Assembly: GCA_031547465.1 (NCBI GenBank)
Contig: JAVBRX010000134.1
Coordinates: 1-6,758, forward strand
Length of the DNA: 6,758 nt
Direction: 5' to 3'
From: Hohaiivirga sp031547465
Lineage (GTDB): Bacteria; Pseudomonadota; Alphaproteobacteria; Rhizobiales; Beijerinckiaceae
Shown: positions 6,114-6,758 of the stretch, piece after piece
How the letters are laid out: every line of letters starts with the position of its first letter
Position numbering within the stretch: position 1 is the stretch's first letter
Translations under genes and position numbers: made by a program
Notes under the pieces: model-generated
Told to the model about the DNA's origin: nothing
What the model saw: the letters and a program-made list of their open reading frames with translations, nothing else
Databases searched by the model: none

Positions 6114-6141
6114 ATCTTAGAATGGCCAAGCTTCGTTGCAA
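6114..6141 (-). promoter_or_regulatory. Candidate sod promoter
   Basis: On the reverse strand a -35-like TTGCAA (complement of 6136-6141) and a -10-like TAAGAT (complement of 6114-6119) are 16 bp apart, each with four of six consensus matches. The start would fall near 6107, giving a leader of about 36 nt. The -35 element is the first of three TTGCAA hexamers, so a regulator bound there would compete with RNA polymerase. The match is modest. Confidence 0.4.
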
Positions 6142-6162
6142 GATGTTGCAAATGATTTGCAA
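6136..6162. promoter_or_regulatory. Three phased TTGCAA boxes with a Fur-family-like 7-1-7 dyad
   Basis: TTGCAA occurs at 6136-6141, 6146-6151 and 6157-6162, spaced 10 and 11 bp, so all three lie on about the same face of the helix. The last two belong to a perfect palindrome, TTGCAAAT-G-ATTTGCAA (6146-6162). Its core TGCAAAT-n-ATTTGCA has the same 7-1-7 architecture as Fur-superfamily boxes (for example TGATAAT-n-ATTATCA). It lies between sod and tlyA, beside the candidate promoters of both. An iron- or manganese-responsive Fur/Mur-type regulator is the likeliest binder; this is inference from pattern and from the metal-dependent target gene. Confidence 0.65.
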
Positions 6163-6167
6163 TGTCA

Positions 6168-6176
6168 TGATACAAT
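6168..6176 (+). promoter_or_regulatory. Candidate extended -10 promoter of the tlyA-type gene
   Basis: TGATACAAT is an extended -10 element: TG at 6168-6169, one base, then TACAAT, five of six matches to TATAAT. No well-spaced -35 exists (TTGCAA at 6146 would need a 19-bp spacer), as is acceptable for extended -10 promoters. Transcription would start near 6183, about 15 nt before the ATG. The 17-bp dyad ends 5 bp upstream, so a bound regulator would overlap polymerase here. Confidence 0.5.
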
Positions 6177-6197
6177 ATGTCGCAGAGAAGGGATAAC

Positions 6198-6758
6198 ATG
6201 TTGCGTTTACGGGCCGATGCGGTGCTGGTGAGACGGCGCGTTTTTCAAAGCCGGGCGCGGGCGCAGGAGGCGATTGCCGCCGGGCTGGTGCAGGCGGACG
6301 GGGTAACGTTGGAAAAGCCATCGCAACTCATCCGCCCGAATGCAGAGATTGCGGCGCAAGAGCCGCACCCTTACGTTTCGCGCGGCGGGGTGAAACTCGC
6401 TGCTGCGCTCGATACGTTTGCGTTCGACCCGAAAGGCAAGACCTGCCTCGATCTCGGTGCCTCGACCGGCGGGTTTTCGCAGGTGCTGCTGATGCGCGGC
6501 GCGGCGCGGGTTTACGCAGTAGATGTCGGCCACGGACAACTTCACCCACAAGTTGCCGCCGACCAACGCCTCGTCAACCTAGAAAAGACCGATGCCCGCC
6601 GCCTCGATGCCGGGTTGATCCCGGAACCGGTGGATCTGATCGTCGCCGATGTCAGCTTCATTCCGCTCGCCCTCGTCCTGCCCGCCGCCCTTGTCTTCGC
6701 CGCTCCGGTCTGCGATCTGGCGCTGCTGGTGAAACCGCAATTTGAGGCCGGGCGGGCG
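6198..6758 (+). CDS. tlyA: TlyA-family rRNA 2'-O-methyltransferase, 3' end beyond window
   Basis: The first 187 codons are present and the frame is still open at the window edge. Family members are usually about 240-270 residues, so roughly a quarter is missing. TlyA methylates ribose of cytidines in 16S and/or 23S rRNA; older annotations call it hemolysin A. An S4 RNA-binding domain covers residues 3 to about 60 (SRARAQEAIAAGLV at 18-31), then SRGGVKL (61-67). The FtsJ-like Rossmann domain has the SAM motif CLDLGASTGGF (83-93). Lys66, Asp151 (VADVSF) and Lys179 (LVKPQFE) fit the K-D-K-E catalytic tetrad (M. tuberculosis Lys69, Asp154, Lys182); the Glu would lie beyond the edge. AAGGGA at 6188-6193 supports the ATG at 6198. 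dxs-tlyA adjacency is common in Alphaproteobacteria; here sod lies between them in reverse orientation. Confidence 0.93.
   Translation, partial: MLRLRADAVLVRRRVFQSRARAQEAIAAGLVQADGVTLEKPSQLIRPNAEIAAQEPHPYVSRGGVKLAAALDTFAFDPKGKTCLDLGASTGGFSQVLLMRGAARVYAVDVGHGQLHPQVAADQRLVNLEKTDARRLDAGLIPEPVDLIVADVSFIPLALVLPAALVFAAPVCDLALLVKPQFEAGRA

Noticed and set aside
5265..6155. 296-codon forward frame antisense to sod
   Set aside because: It is a codon-phase shadow of sod, runs through the terminator hairpin and shows no family motif.
6198..6758. Hemolysin or virulence factor reading of the TlyA gene
   Set aside because: The S4 plus FtsJ-like domains with a K-D-K catalytic pattern show an rRNA methyltransferase; the hemolysin name is historical.

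Overview
The window looks like ordinary chromosomal DNA of a GC-rich (roughly 60%, estimated by eye) alphaproteobacterium. The evidence is the protein sequences (an HD hydrolase and a tyrosine phosphatase of types common in that class, next to tag), the partial xseB-dxs-tlyA order often seen there, and the even codon use. I cannot place it to order or genus. I see no rRNA, tRNA, CRISPR array, insertion sequence, integrase, phage gene or toxin-antitoxin pair. It contains seven convincing protein genes, six complete and one cut by the right edge.

Layout. (1) Positions 60-2178 hold a tight forward three-gene unit: a YgfZ/Caf17-type folate-binding protein linked to Fe-S clusters, Tag (3-methyladenine DNA glycosylase I), and a YfbR-like HD phosphohydrolase. 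Gaps are 17 nt and then a 1-nt stop/start overlap. (2) After 88 nt comes a small Cys-based tyrosine phosphatase-like protein (2267-2782). (3) A 249-nt gap carries a 9-bp inverted repeat and no credible gene. (4) Next are xseB (exonuclease VII small subunit, 3032-3295) and dxs (3350-5275, DXP synthase, GTG start), probably co-transcribed. ispA, which often lies between them, is absent. (5) A reverse-strand gene at 5337-6071 encodes an Fe/Mn-family superoxide dismutase with manganese-type residues and a twin-arginine signal peptide. It converges on dxs at a strong terminator hairpin. (6) A 126-nt divergent intergenic region holds three phased TTGCAA hexamers, two forming a perfect 8-1-8 dyad that contains a Fur-type 7-1-7 palindrome. 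(7) A TlyA-family rRNA 2'-O-methyltransferase gene starts at 6198 and runs off the window.

The genes are mainly housekeeping: Fe-S maintenance, alkylation repair, nucleotide hydrolysis, isoprenoid precursor synthesis and ribosome modification. The most interesting module is the sod gene. It encodes a predicted exported, Mn-type enzyme, lies between dxs and tlyA, and has its own terminator and a metal-regulator-like operator that may also affect tlyA. I found no clear sign of a wholly new multi-gene system.
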